In this document: positions 43,446 through 56,282 of the stretch, in pieces
Layout of the letters: every line of letters begins with the position of its first letter
How positions within the stretch are numbered: the first letter of the stretch is position 1
Assembly: GCF_964355755.1 (NCBI RefSeq)
Contig: NC_092676.1
Location: forward strand, 10,462,288 to 10,522,287
DNA length: 60,000 nt
Reading direction: 5' to 3'
Origin: Antedon mediterranea
Taxonomy: Eukaryota; Echinodermata; Crinoidea; Comatulida; Antedonidae
Notes under the pieces: model-generated
Told to the model about the DNA's origin: nothing
What the model saw: the letters and a program-made list of their open reading frames with translations, nothing else
Databases searched by the model: none
Made by a program: the position numbers and the translations under genes

Positions 43446-46400
43446 GGCTGAGTAGTAGCCTGGACGCGATTTTTTTTCCGTACATAAGTTGGGGACCCCT
43501 CATGAAACGTCACAAAATAAACATGAATAATTCATCAGTTAAATTTGTTGTTCCGTGTGCACCCAAGCGTATAGCAACAAGTGATTACAACTGCGATACG
43601 ATTCTAGGCCTATCTCCGCTGTGGTTGCGGCGAATTTCTTTGTAGCACATGTCGCCTACAATTTAAAACCATAGCCAATTGTTTATAAGTATAGAAATAA
43701 ACTACATAAAAGTAAATTGTAAGAAGTAAAGGATGGCGGTAGGCTTTTTTAGGCTTATTTTAGGCTTATTTTAGAGCCTATATATAAAAAGTGTCCGTTT
43801 TTTATTTTATATGTTTGCTATGTGTTTTTTATCTATAATATTTGCCCATTGTTTATTATCTAAATTTGTGAATAAATACAATAAGATATTCATTTTCCTG
43901 TATTGTATTTAAACTTTAACATTTTCCCCATTGTATACGATTGCTGTTTTACTTAATCGCCAGTTTCAAAAATGTTTTCTAATGTATTCATAAATAGACA
44001 AATAATGTATCAGTATCAGAATATTTAGTGTGGTTGGTGAACGACAGTACTATGTAAAGAAAAATTTAAAAAGGAAAATAAATATTTCATTAACCAACGT
44101 ACTATGAACCACTAAACAAAAAATCTTGCCGCAACGTATCATATTGACGCGCGCAACATAAGAAAATACTCATATATCTATTTTGCATCCCCTCACGACA
44201 GAGAACATCATTATGATGAACGTCGGTCTCCACTTGTGATGGCACACAAGGTTATTTCATTACGGCGCACTTTGCGTCGATACCTTGCGTCGATATGAAA
44301 ACCAATTTCAGCTCTTAAAATATTTCCTGGGCCGATGACAGTTCGTCCCAATAGCTTACCGTGAACTAACGGAAATTTATTTTATAAATCAAAAATAATA
44401 CTGTATTCAATTAATTATTATTTGACAAAAGGCTAATAGGCCTATGTAAAACGAACAATATAGGCATCACATTCTGAAAATTGTGCTCGATTGTTAACCC
44501 GTTATAATAGTATAATTCTGTTAGATTTGTTTGTGTAATGTCAATTCTATATTTAAATGGTCATTACGGTAACCTGTTTCTTCAATTTTGTTAAATTTAT
44601 ATTTTATTTTCTTAATGGAGACTCATGGCAGGGATATGCAAACATTTAGAAGCGGGACGTCGACAATCTGTTGAAAATTGGGAGACTGTTTCGTCTCATC
44701 CACAAGCCACCTGAGTTAGTAAAGTCCGATAACAATTCACCATCACTTAGATTTATAGAGAGTATCTCTTTTTGTATTCACCACGGGCAATGCTTGAAAA
44801 CAAAAGTCAGTTTCTTTTTATTTTACTTTGATGATGAGGACAATTGTGGATGGCGGAACTGGAACTTCATTAAACATGTCTTTCTTTTTTTTAAAACCAG
44901 TTTTAATATCGTCACTAATCACATTGCAACAGTAACAAAATCGGCAACTTGTAATTTTGGAGCGAATATTTTTTTATTTCAATCTTTTTTTTGAATGGCT
45001 TATTGTCTTTGTGAACGTTGACATAATTAAATGTTATTCGGAATTATGGAAGCTGTGAAACAGATGATATGTCGCAGGTAACGATCGATTTATAACCAAA
45101 ATTTGCAGAACGCTGATTCCTATCGTTCATTCTTTTTAGCTTTTTGTCAAATCATAATTTGGCCCGGGAAATATTATAAAGAGCTGGAATTAGTTTCCAG
45201 ATCGACGCAAAGTGCGCATTAAGAACAAACTTGCGTGTCATGACGTGTTCAACACCGTTTCTGCTTTACGTTCATCATAATGATTCTCGATCGTAAGAAA
45301 AGATGCTGTAGTACTGGCTACAATGGGGAAAATGTAAAAGTTTTATAAACTACACAGAATATAGGAAAATAAATATTTTATTGTATTTATTCATACATTT
45401 AGACAATATGCAAATATAATAGATATCAACATACAGTATTTAAATGCAAAAAAAAAGAATATTCACGCGTATTAAGCCTAACATTTTTAAAAACAAGTGT
45501 AAAATCTATGATACGGACACTTTTTATATAGGCTCTAAAATTAGCCTAAATAGGGCTACAATTTACTTACTGTAGTTTATTTCGGATGCTAGTCAAGTCG
45601 CCCCATTGCAAAGTCGCCCCATACAAAGTCGCCCTTTACACAGTCGCCCCATCGCAAAGTGGCCCCGACACAGTCGCCCCATCGAAAAGTCGCCCCATCG
45701 CAAAGTCGCCCCATCGCAAAGTCGCCCCAACACAAAGTCGCCCCATCGCAAAGTCGCCCAAAACGTTAAAAAATAGTTTAAAAGTGCGTAAAATGTCGCA
45801 ATGATACACAAAATAACACGGAACGTTATTATTAATCTATTGTCGTTGTTATACGATCTAGATTATTTTTACTTTGGTCAATGGATATTTATTATTATTA
45901 TTAGGCCTATATTAATAATTGATTTTTGTTTTTATTTTACAGGTCTATGATGAGAAAGGTGTGCCTTAAAAAATGACAATTTGTAAAGATAGTTTAGGAT
46001 TATAGTATTATTCAGCATAATGTCATTTACTAACACTGTAACAGTACATAATTTTTTTAATGTGAAATATTTTATAGGGAACGTAGGCTACGTCTAGTCT
46101 GTGTCTTTTATTTTATATGCAACAAATTACGTAAAACAATTTATTTATAAACATTCAGTTTACTATTAATAGTATTATACATAGTTTTACAATGAACATT
46201 GATTAAATATAAGCCTGGAAAGGCAATCCCATTATATCCATTATAAAAGTGCATCATATCACCACTATGCCGTAAATGATGACGTGCGTGTGTGTATTCG
46301 TCGTACGTCCATGTTTGTACATATTATTTCGTGCCTCTTCACTGTCTTGTTTAATTTAAAATTAAATAAACACCCGATATGAGGATATTTATTAGGCATG

Positions 46401-46679
46401 ATAATTAGAATGTTCTAATAACCAAAAGGGTTGAAAAGAATTTTTTCAGTAAAATGATCATTGTGCTGCGCCTTCTGGTACCTGTCTCGATTGTCACAGC
46501 TGCTAGGCTACGTCTTTCTGCTGCCCGTCGGGGATTCCCCTTTTTAAAAAACATGCACACGATACTGTACGATGGTTTTTCCTTGGTCAAAATGTAGCGT
46601 TTTAATTTTAATAAAATACCTGCATGTCTAAAACGATCATATCGGCGACGACATCCTTTTTTTTTTTTTTTCATTTTGA

Positions 46680-47199
46680 AAAGTCATAATAAAATTAAAT
46701 AACAATAGACACATAACTTGCAACTTCAATAAATGCAAAATGATCCATAAGTAGCCTATTTTTTTTTTTTTTCTTTATTCGAATTCATAAAATAACACAA
46801 CATAAAAAAAAAAAATACAAAGAATGAATTCAGGGTAACACAAAAAAGTAACCAAAGGTCAAACTTATTTCCATTGTGGCCCTATAACACTTATTGTCTT
46901 ACAACGCTGTTATTGTTTTAACTACTGTAAATCTACACGAAGGCCTACTACACATTTATACACTTATTATATTATCCTAAAAAATGAGCTGGTCCACGCA
47001 TAGGTTGAAGAAAGCCATTCATAATTGTGGCTCTGGTAACTAGTTTTAAAATCATATTAAATTAACATTTTCGAAACTATAAATCAAGGATAATCTTTTT
47101 AGAACTTTCAAACAAGGGACTATTTTTTTAATGATTTTTAAAAAGCACATCACTCCATTAAAACCTGTAAAATAAAAATTAAAACACAAATTATGTATA
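46680..47199. other. Interior of the Foldback-like element, left
   Basis: Homopolymer A/T tracts (around 46659-46672 and 46761-46815) and AT-rich sequence; no gene. Confidence 0.5.
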
Positions 47200-47395
47200 C
47201 TAGATGGTACGCTCGCTTCGCTCGCGTACCATCTAGTTCGTACCCACAGATGGTTCTCGAATACATAGTAATTTCAGCGTAAAAAAACTGGCGATTTCAA
47301 ATGTACGTACGGCAGGACTATAAAACATTGTCGTTTACAGAAACAAATAAATAGACACAATGATTTATGTAGTCAACCAAAATTAGCACCTAGAA
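47200..47395 (-). mobile_element. CTAG-hairpin-ended repeat, copy 1
   Basis: Begins with a 37-bp near palindrome (CTAGATGGTACGC, tip TCGCTTCGCTC, GCGTACCATCTAG) and continues in close identity with 59825-60000. On the - strand this is a 3' end: hairpin, then CTAG, then T, in Helitron style. The inner boundary is not determined. Confidence 0.6.
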
Positions 47396-48660
47396 ACTTG
47401 TCACAAATGAGTCCAAATTTGTTATTTGGACTCATTTAAACAAACCCAATTTTGTATCTATTAGAGTTTAGGGTTTTGTATCTAACATTAGAGTTGAGCG
47501 TTTGGGATGAGGATAGGTACAAAGAGGAACAATTTTTTAATATATTCTTTATATTAAATGGTTCTTTATATTTCTTTATTATCCACTCTCAGTAACGAAA
47601 TATTTTTTTATCGGCCTATACATAATATACCACTAAATAGAGTAAAACATTTCCGATTTAATACTTTATTAAAACTGTCACTGTCTCATGGTCGATTGAA
47701 ATAGTAAAGTACATTTAAAGACCACTAATACGTTTATATTTTTGTAATTATTAATTAATATAAACGTTGAGAAACAACTGACAGTAATAAAGTATTATAT
47801 TATTATGTGTTTAATCTAAAAGTAGGGGCTACCCACACTCACAGTGATAAAGTTTATTAGTATAATTTGTTTATATTATATTTAACAGTACCAACACACT
47901 TTTGATTCAAATGGCGATCAAAAGTGGTTAATACCTATTTGCAGTATTGTATAGCATTACAATACTATTTCTGTTTATTCTCCAAGGGTCTATAAATTTA
48001 CCTACTTGTGTTAAACCATGGAGGTATGCAAGTATGGTTAAACCAAATAATTTGGAATGTTCCATTCATTGCAAATCAATACATTTGTATAAACGTATAT
48101 TAAATGTATCAAAATAGTATTTTTTAAAGAAAATCGGCCTGTCTTCAACATTATGATGCTGTACTCGAGCTGTTCAACCGGTTTTCAGCCATTAAAACCA
48201 GTTATCGTAGGAGGAGATAGGAAAATGCGAAGCATCCTCGTATTATTGTATGCGGGTGTTTTTCACGATGGACATGCATTAGACAGTGTATACCACGGTC
48301 GGAAAACACCCCTATTTGGGGCAAATCGTTGAACCTAAATTCTTTTTAATTGTCAATAACTAATTATCTAACTTAATTTAATTAGTAAACAGGGTTACAT
48401 CAGGTGGTTAAAATCAGTACCGAAAGTACGAACCAACTTTATATACCATCGAGTAAACATTCTAGAAGTAACGCGCGATTTACCGAATTTTGCCCTTACA
48501 AAAATTTATATATAGATAATAGGATAAACATATTTATAATGTATACGACATTTAGCGCGAACAAAGTAACAACGCAATCGATATCAAACGCAACCGATAT
48601 GATTAAAACTATAAAACAGCGTACTACTAGCGGCGGCGCTTCATAGTCATCATACCGAAA
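47396..48660. other. Interior of the Foldback-like element, right
   Basis: AT-rich; short hairpins such as ACTCATTTAAACAAACC near 47440. The open frame 48404-48646 has no recognisable family. Confidence 0.45.
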
Positions 48661-48991
48661 TAAAACCGTGGGCGACTTTGCGATGGGGTGACTTTGCGAT
48701 GAGGCGACTTTGCGATGGGGCAACTTTGCGATGGGGCGACTTGACTGGATCCCGTTTATTTCTAAACTTTTCTATACAGTTGGAGGGGAAAATTTCATGT
48801 TAAAATTTTGTGTAGCAATACTGTAGGTCTATTGCTAATCAAACCGATTTTTGAGTCGAGAAACATAGTTTTGTATTGTATTTTTTGCTACACAAATTTA
48901 AAAATCTGTAGCAAGAAGGTTGTTTTGTATAGCTTTTTGCTATGCTACACTGGCGAAATTATTCCCTGAGTTGGCTATGGTTTTAAATTGT

Positions 48992-49718
48992 AAGCATTGC
49001 ATTCAATTCAATGCTCTGTGTGATGTCCTTCTTGTGCGTCCGTCACCTTGCAAATAGCGCAATGTGTTTGTTCATAAAACCATATCACATATTAACTCCA
49101 TTGGCGAAAACATGTAAGCTTGTTCATAGAATAAAGTCATGTTTTTAACGATTAAAATCGAAATATTTTTTTAGAATCTGTAAATTCAAGGTGTTATCAT
49201 CGATTTTGTGTGATTTTGGTAGGATTTTGTGTACACTACCATTTCGTAGGGTCTTCGCTTTCGAGGTCTTCGATCTCCGCTTTCGAGGTCTTCGCTTTCG
49301 ACACACCCCACAATTTTCAAACCAAATGTGGTACTATGCAAATATATATTTGTCACCATCAACTTTCTAATTAAAAATATGTTCATAAAATGTATTTATG
49401 TGTTTTATTAGTTTTTTCACCCAGTGACTATTTGTGTACAAGGTCACAAACCCGGGGTGGGGATTCCTATGTAAACAAAGCATAGGCCTAGGCCTAGGCC
49501 TACCGGCCTAGCTGGGCTAGGCCTACTACTAGGCCTAGCCTAGGCTAGTAGGCCTAGCTAGAGAGTAGAGAGGGTATGATACATTATCAATAATATATAG
49601 TATAACCTAGTATAGCTCTACTTTATTCTTATTAATAAATAACTCTAGCCTAGGCCTACAAATAACATTTTGTTTTAAAATCACGTCATTCTTAACTTAC
49701 GTGAAAAAAGTTTGTCAC
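48992..49718. other. Intergenic, with MITE remnant and TAGGCCTA cluster
   Basis: 49145-49270 resembles the interior of the 2147-3119 transposon (GTTATCATCGATTTTGTG; TTTTGTGTACACTACCAT). 49485-49560 is a dense run of TAGGCCTA/CTAGGC words. Confidence 0.6.
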
Positions 49719-49765
49719 TTGGTTACCACCAAAGAATATATATCACAAGAATGAGTAATCCGCTA
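49719..49765 (+). repeat. TTACCACCAAAGAATATATA repeat, left member
   Basis: Inverse match to 53990-54042 (shared TATATATCACAAGAATGA). These may be the TIRs of an element whose interior includes the second hAT, but the arms are short and no target duplication was found. Confidence 0.4.
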
Positions 49766-50569
49766 TTTTCCCTGTAACAGTAATATTGTCCATGTGGTAG
49801 GGCGCCGCCATAAGTGTGGATGTATCTGGGATGTATACAACTTTTTGTGACGGTTTCACTAATCAAAGGCCAGGGGCGCAGCCAGCAAAGAATTAAAGGG
49901 GGGGTCAACCAATATGTGAGTATTTTGCGAGCGAAGCGAGCAACCATGGGCTGGGGGCCAGGGGGCCGCCAAGGGCCCCCGGTTGGGGTCCAGGGGGCGA
50001 AGCCCCCTGGAAGCTTTGGCGGTCTAGGGGAATCTAGATCATTTGAATCGGTTTACGCACAAACAAATATGACAATGTTAACACTAATAAACTGAAACAA
50101 AGAAAACAAAAAACAACATTTTTATATTCCAGGCTGCCACAGACAAACACTTTTTTTCTTGCTTGTTTGTTGATTTGTGTAGAGAGGCTGTAAACTCAGG
50201 AGGAATTATTTGAATTCCTCCCTTTTCACCAATACAAAAGTTGCATGAAATATGAACGTAGAGATGCAAAAGTTTGAAAAAAGACATTAGAATGATAGCA
50301 TGGAGTGATATTATTGAGAACCGTAAGGTTATAGAGTTCATACACTGTGCAAGTCCAAGAAGCTATCTTGGCTCCGTGTGTATGTGAGACGCTTATCATA
50401 CCCAGTAGGCCTACATACAATATTTTGTTTAAAAATATACCTATTTTGTTCGAATGTATAGTATAGGTGATAGCTTATACATAATTGTAATAACTAACTT
50501 CTAAATTATTATCATACATTTTACGTTAGTTACTATAACGGCGCTCTCTAGACATCGCGTGATGCATCT

Positions 50570-51050
50570 TTAAACATACAGTAAGTTTGGAACATTCTTC
50601 TTGGCTTGGAGACAGAATTCGCGAATGACATTCTCTGTGTTAATGTTCATGTTAAAGTGTATGTTCATGAGGCACAATCCCGAAAGCTGCTCATAAGACA
50701 TGTGATTTCGCAAACAGGTTTTCGTTCTCCATAAAGTCGAAAAACTCCTCTCAGCTTCAGCAGACGTTACGGGCATAGGCCTACGCGATTAGAAGAAGTG
50801 CACGCACATTCGGGAACACATCTGGATCCGCTAATTTTACACAGTCGCTTCCATCACTGAAGCTCGGAATGAATATGTTCGTGTCTTGGCAGATCATCGT
50901 ACCAAATTCAAGTTCCTTGAAGACTTCTTCAACATTACACTTCGATAGACTTGGGTGCTACGCCAAATATGTTAGAGCATGGCCTGTTATCGGCAGAAAA
51001 CGGGTTTTTAACTGGGTTTGTTGATTTGGTAATACTGCTCGGTAGTAATC
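50570..51050 (-). pseudogene. hAT transposase C-terminal remnant, copy 2
   Basis: - strand MPVTSAEAERSFSTLWRTKT with the same downstream residues as copy 1. Small indels (for example near 50945 and 51015) differ from copy 1, so both decayed after insertion. Confidence 0.8.
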
Positions 51051-51094
51051 TTCCACAGTATCTCCAGGGTGATTTGATCTGTATTGTTGTCTCA

Positions 51095-52407
51095 TTGGTT
51101 ATCCGCCTCAAGCGGATAAGCCCTTGGAATTGTAGTGTTACTTTTTTTTTATTATTCTTCTCGATTTCCGCCGATTTTTGTGTTCAGCTTTTCTCTGCAA
51201 CTTGTTAACATAACATGTTGTAACTTGGTAAACATTTAGACATTTAGCTGAAGATGTGCAGCCAAGCTTTTGGACGCTGGCAGAGCCGCGTAGCGTAAGT
51301 TACGTGCGATTTTCAGAAAATCTTAAATTGATCATAACTTCGAAAACGATAAATATTTTTTAACGTCATTTTCAGCCACGTTTGCTTCACATCAATTGCT
51401 AACTTTTTTATCGCTACCGAAAGTTGAAACATTGGAAAGTGCGCGCGTAAACGGCTTTTGAAATTTTAAAATGCTCCAAATCAATTTCTGATTAAATTAG
51501 AGCACGATTCAGGTCATTTTAAGCGTTTGAAAAATTGCCACCAGGTGCGCACATTTTTACGCGCGCACGGTGCAGGAAACACGTATGAGCATTTCTTTTG
51601 CACGATTTGTGTTTTTCAATCTTCGGTTAACAATTTTACGTTATTTTATTCACTTTTCAACTTCAAATGGCGTTCTACGAGCACGTTAAACATGACTGGT
51701 TGCGCACGTAAAATGTTAAAAAATTTTGAAAATGTTGCAAAATATGTATACTTTTAAAAATGATACAGTTCATCAGAATGCAAGGTTACCCCTATTTTTT
51801 ATTTTATTTTCTTGCAGTGTATGAATCATAGGTCTGATTTATTATAGTGTTGAATGTTAAAACGTGTTTGATGGCTACATTATTTGCATATTAAATATAA
51901 TTTTTGAAATTTTTATCATCAAACAAACATAAACTTTTTCAAAGAGCAAAACAATAAACATAACGTTTATCTTTTTTCTTCACATGTTAATATATAAAAC
52001 TAAAAAGTATGCACTTTCATAATATGTCACTGGTTAAAATTTGTGAAGATTTCATCATAGTGAAAATTATGATATAGTTTGGAAAGTAATAATCTATTTG
52101 CATCGAGTGGTTCACGACATACCGAATGGACGAGTTAACTTTCTTCGGATTCTCTTCAGCAGGTGCTCATATGGCTCGATGTGTAGTGCCACCGGCTTTG
52201 GTATCAGAGGTACCGGGTTCGAATCCCATCACGGGAAAACAATTAATTAAAAGGATTTGTTTGGTTATTACACTGAAATGGCAGTTTTAATTTCGAATAG
52301 GCTACTTCTTGGAAAAGTCACAACTGAAAAGTACTTGAATGCGCAAGATACGTTTTGTTGCGGGCGGATAACCAAACTCGTCCTCAAGTGACGAGTTTAA
52401 GATCTAG
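51095..52407 (+). mobile_element. Helitron-like element, third copy, inside hAT copy 2
   Basis: Starts TTGGTTATCCGCC after A at 51094. Ends with hairpin AAACTCGTC..GACGAGTTT, five bases and CTAG (52404-52407) before T. The uninterrupted hAT copy 1 (GTCTCATGTTTTTATTTA, about 28716-28733) shows the empty site. 1313 bp, more diverged than the intron pair. Confidence 0.78.
52163..52236 (+). repeat. tRNA-like sequence inside the third Helitron-like copy
   Basis: ATGGCTCGATGTGTAGTGCC resembles an A-box arm; CCGGGTTCGAATCCC is a consensus B box. Stems are only partly pairable. Not seen in the two intron copies. Confidence 0.45.
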
Positions 52408-52504
52408 TTATTTTATTTATTTTTCCTAAAAAAAGGGGGGGTCAGGACCCCCGTGACCCCTCCCCCCCCCCCCCCCCCCCCCACTGGCTGCGCCCCTGAA
52501 AGGC

Positions 52505-53380
52505 TGGACCACCGGTAGTATTTTCATGATAAAAAATGTTATCAACTACATGCCAACATCATGTTAAATACTATTTGGATATTTAATTGTTCGTTTTATG
52601 CAATTTATTTAGTAAAAACTGCCGTATAAACAGTTTGCTTTATCAACCGGGCGCTACGATAGCGTGACCGGGCGTGTTGGTGTTTACGCGTTTTCACGAA
52701 GGATAGTTTAATAATATTCCTATATTTAACTTGTTTCTGGTAAAACAAAATAAATGTTAACGACTTTTAACATTTTGTCCTATTAATAACATGTATTTTA
52801 TACTAATTTATATCATAAAAACAATACTTAATTTACCGGGCGTAGAGTAGTACAGGGCAATGGTAAAGAATAGGCCGTGCTGAGTAACGATTCGTTGATT
52901 TTTGGTGTTGCTGTCTGTGTTAGGCCTTTTTTGTGAACTAACTTAGCATGTTAGTAAATAATTGTCTGTAAAAGTGAATGTACACTAGTTTGTTAATAAA
53001 TATGTATTATAAAATAGTTTGCAATTGCAAAAACTATTATCATAATTCTATTTAATGTGACATGTATAATATCTATTAAATCAAGTAAAAAAAAACCATT
53101 TATTTGTTCAACAATGGCATTATATACAGTATAATAATTATATATAGATGTGTACATAAATGAAAACATTAGTAATAAGCCATCATTTGGGGTCTTCTCT
53201 AGAAGAAATCAAGTTTCTTGTCTCGAGAAAGACCCCAGAAACAATACACATACGTCATTTAAACTAATACAATTTACTACATAAAATAATAAATAAAAAC
53301 GATGAAATAAAAATAGATACTTTCAGTGTACTACAATCATAATAATATTAAAATTAGTATAAAGAAATAAGATATTTTTT
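52505..53380. other. Intergenic, no recognised feature
   Basis: AT-rich. A short GGGGTCTT/AAGACCCC hairpin near 53189-53235. No coding motif. Confidence 0.5.
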
Positions 53381-53385
53381 TTTTT

Positions 53386-53880
53386 TTAATTTTTACGAAA
53401 AGTATAAAGAGATTTAAAATGCTTTAGTTTGTCATCAAGATCATTCCAGATTCGCGTTCCTGAAACAGAAATAAAATATTCGAAAATTTTCAGTCTAAAA
53501 GGAGGTACATCAAGATACTGAAATTTATTGTCGATACGTAAATTGTACTTGTGTGATTTTGTATGATGACTTAATAGATTAGACATTGTCACAGGGAGTT
53601 TGGTATTAAAGAATTGAAAAATAAAGGAAGCAATTTGTGTTGTAAATAGATCATGTAGACTAAGAATATTGAGTTTTTTAAGTAAAGGTTGGGAAGGGGC
53701 GAGATAGTGAGAGAAAGTAATAATACGGGCAGCACGTTTAATTTGTTTATTAAGTTTTTCTAAATTTGATGGGTAGTCGGCTGCCCAAATAATGTTGCAA
53801 TAAAGAAGATGAGGTTGTATAAGGGTGTTATATTACAAGAGTAAGATATGTTGTGGAAAAAATTGTGTTAATTTACAAAG
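53386..53880 (-). pseudogene. LINE reverse-transcriptase C-terminal fragment (CR1/jockey-like)
   Basis: The - strand reads YNTLIQPHLLYCNIIWAADY, then KQIKRAARIITFSHYLAPSQ, and ends with GTRIWNDLDDKLKHFKSLYT, the typical post-RT tail of CR1/jockey/Rex LINEs. At least one stop is present; a T-rich run at the 3' side (53371-53388) may be the oligo-A tail. Confidence 0.78.
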
Positions 53881-53989
53881 GATGCCAATTACTTTAGATA
53901 TCTTTTTAGATACATACGCTTATTTAGTATGTATACATGCGCCCTTATGAGGGCGGGCATCACTCACTGGAGCTCTCTGTTACAAATTT

Positions 53990-54110
53990 CTCATGCAAAA
54001 ATCGCGGAATATTCATTCTTGTGATATATATTCTTTGTTACCACCAAATAATATAATATAAGCCAAAAATTGCATAGCGCCGCTATGCGACGCTATACAG
54101 TCTGAGAGCG
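53990..54110 (-). repeat. TTACCACCAAAGAATATATA repeat, right member, with GCGCC hairpin
   Basis: Inverse of 49719-49765. Followed by TAGCGCCGCTATGCGACGCTAT, a hairpin resembling the one at 146-194 upstream of TAF13. Confidence 0.45.
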
Positions 54111-55429
54111 CGCCCAGCATGAGGTTTTGTTTAATTTCAGTACAAAAGGTTTGAGGTGTGGAGTATGTAGGACCCAGAAATGGATTTAATTAGCATTTCG
54201 TGTACATGGACCAAACGAATTGTAAAATGTTCTCTGACCTATCATGAATCAATATCCATATTTCTTAAGTGACCATTCCTTTAATTAGTGCTAAGTAATT
54301 AGACATTTAATTATCATTTTGAGTACATCAACGAAATTCACATCACATAGGCCTATAGTCCATGGGATTTAGCTAAAAAATGACCCTTTTCTCACACAAA
54401 TTGCAAGAAAAGATTTTTTTGATGAAATGTGTTCTTTAGACCCTACTGAACACATTTATCAATAGTCCAGTTCCTAAGGGGAAATGATGCTACCATAGTG
54501 GATACAAGTGTGCCCTTTGGCATGTTGATAGAACATGATATGGAGATACCAAAACAAAGTTACTGGAAATCTGATTTGACCTCTGTGACCTCTGACCTCA
54601 ATTTTTATATTTCTATCTTAAACAGCCATATCCTCGCAACGGGTTTGAAAATTGAAATGATATTGGTGTCAAATAGATCAGAGGGTACATATTTATATTC
54701 GCTCTAATAGAACTTTTTTTAAAAAAACGACCGGAAATGTAATTTCTCAATGTTTTGACCTTTGACCTCGGCTTACTATATCTCAATAACTACTGGTCAA
54801 AATTTCTTGAAATTTGTTTCAAATTGTTAAGAGCATACATATTTATATATACTTTAATTAAACATGTTCTTCCAAATCCACAGGAAATGTCATTTACTGA
54901 CCTTTGACCTTTAATGTTTAAATATGTCTGTATCTCTGTAACCAAAAGTCATAAAAAGTTCAACTTGGTGTCAAAATGTTCAAAATGTAAACATTTATAT
55001 TAGCTCTAATAGAAGATGTTATCATATTTTTACTGGAAATGCCAGTTTGAGGTATGACCAGGATATACTGTTAAGCGTGCGTGTGTCATACTTATAATAA
55101 TATACCTAAAATATAGATTTAATGGACCAGAACTACATTCAATATCCTATTTAGCCTTTTACAATTTTCTTAAAACTTAATGTTTAATTTAATTTCAATA
55201 TATAATTCCATCACATGGTAGGCCTACACCGTAAGAGCAACACTTAATATCAACAAAAAATTAGATAAACTTAAAGTTAAATAACATTAATTTTTTAAAA
55301 AAGAAAGAAAATCAGGATCTTAAAGAAAGAAAAGAAGAATTAACCAATGCGATTTGATACTCATAAAACATATGACCTAATTATCAATTAATTGCTTGAA
55401 GTATGCTGAAAAAATAAAATGTTTGAAAC

Positions 55430-55900
55430 AGTGAGGAAAAAGCGAAGAAAAGAAACAAATATGTTTAAAATATTAGAAATCTGAAAAGGATCAAAGACAA
55501 ATTAATTACAAAGCTGATTTCTTTTCAAGAACATACTGTAGTGGAATATAAAAAGAAAACAAACCAGTGAGCAAGAAGTAAATAAACCAATATATAAGGC
55601 TTTATACAGTAGGACCATCTTATACAGTTTGTCAATCAACTAAAATAAAAAGGAAATGAATATCACCAAATCTTTGATTTAGAGATTATCAGAAAGCATT
55701 TGACTCAATAAAACAGGCATTACCATATTAGAGGGAAATATTATACCTCAACAAATATTAATTACGATCGTTCAAAGAGAAGTTAAGGAAGATTAGTAAG
55801 ACAAGGCGACACTTAAGATCTTCACTGCATTGGAAGAGGTGTTTAATCAAAGAGCTAATCTAAAAAATAGAGTAAATATCACTTTAAAGACAAAATAAAC
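55430..55900 (+). pseudogene. LINE reverse-transcriptase remnant inside the inner element
   Basis: Degenerate + strand reading includes DYQKAFDSIKQ (palm motif), then RQGDT and, after a frameshift, KIFTALEEVFNQRANLKNRV. This is the order seen in RTE-like or similar LINE RTs. The YADD/FADD box is not recognisable. Confidence 0.55.
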
Positions 55901-56282
55901 AGTTAATTTAACCAAAATCTTTAACCTATTTTTTGCTTTGAATTACAGTTTTTTTTGGGTATGCACTATATCATTTTTTTTTCAATCCAATTTTTGGTGA
56001 AACTATTATGTGTGACATTAAAATTGCATATTCAACAAAAATATTTGTCAAAATTACTTTTTTCAGGGGGAAAATAAGTATATCTTTAATAGCATGTGAT
56101 ATTATTAGCAAATATTTCAAATGTAGTTTTAAAACTTTCCCATTACAAACAATTGCCATAATTCTGATAACATTACAATACACCCATCACTCTGGGACTT
56201 ATTTTCAAATGTAGCTAAAAACTTTCCAGTACAATTCCGGCCATTTTGATGTGTATATATGCATGCAGTAGCATTGGAAAAG

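Larger units (their letters stand above)
45584..48753. mobile_element. Foldback-like element with tandem-repeat TIRs
   Basis: The 9-bp duplication GTTTATTTC lies at 45575-45583 and 48754-48762. Ends GGATGCTAGTCAAGTCGCCC and, inverted, GGATCCAGTCAAGTCGCCC. The TIRs are 16-bp tandem repeats of CGCAAAGTCGCCCCAT: about 11 units at 45594-45770 and five inverted at 48663-48747. Tandem-repeat TIRs and a 9-bp duplication recall Drosophila Foldback/MuDR-type elements. 3170 bp; no transposase motif found inside. Confidence 0.85.
43657..48991. mobile_element. Large inverted-repeat element, right arm split
   Basis: The left arm from ACAATTTAAAACCATAGCC runs through AGAGCCTATATAAAAAGTGT-like sequence to about 44330. 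Its inverse is found at about 45180-45583, then after the 45584-48753 insertion at 48763-48991. The centre (44340-45170) has an open frame at 44671-44994 with no recognised motif. No clear target duplication. Confidence 0.75.
49871..52498 (-). mobile_element. Non-autonomous hAT element, copy 2
   Basis: Same TIRs and interior as copy 1. Duplication AAAGGC at 49865-49870 and 52499-52504. Without the Helitron-like insertion it is about 1.3 kb, so both copies stem from the same internally deleted form. Confidence 0.92.

Noticed and set aside
44671-44994. 107-residue open frame in the centre of the large inverted repeat
   Set aside because: No transposase or other motif, Phe-rich AT-driven composition; not listed as a gene.
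45594-45770. Regular short repeats resembling a CRISPR array
   Set aside because: Units are contiguous 16-mers without spacers, in an animal genome, and mirrored at 48663-48747 as transposon ends.
46405-46674. 89-residue - strand open frame starting MKKKKKG
   Set aside because: The start is a poly-T tract read backwards; the rest has no family resemblance.
52163-52236. Functional tRNA gene
   Set aside because: A good B box, but stems do not pair well enough for a cloverleaf and it lies inside a transposon.
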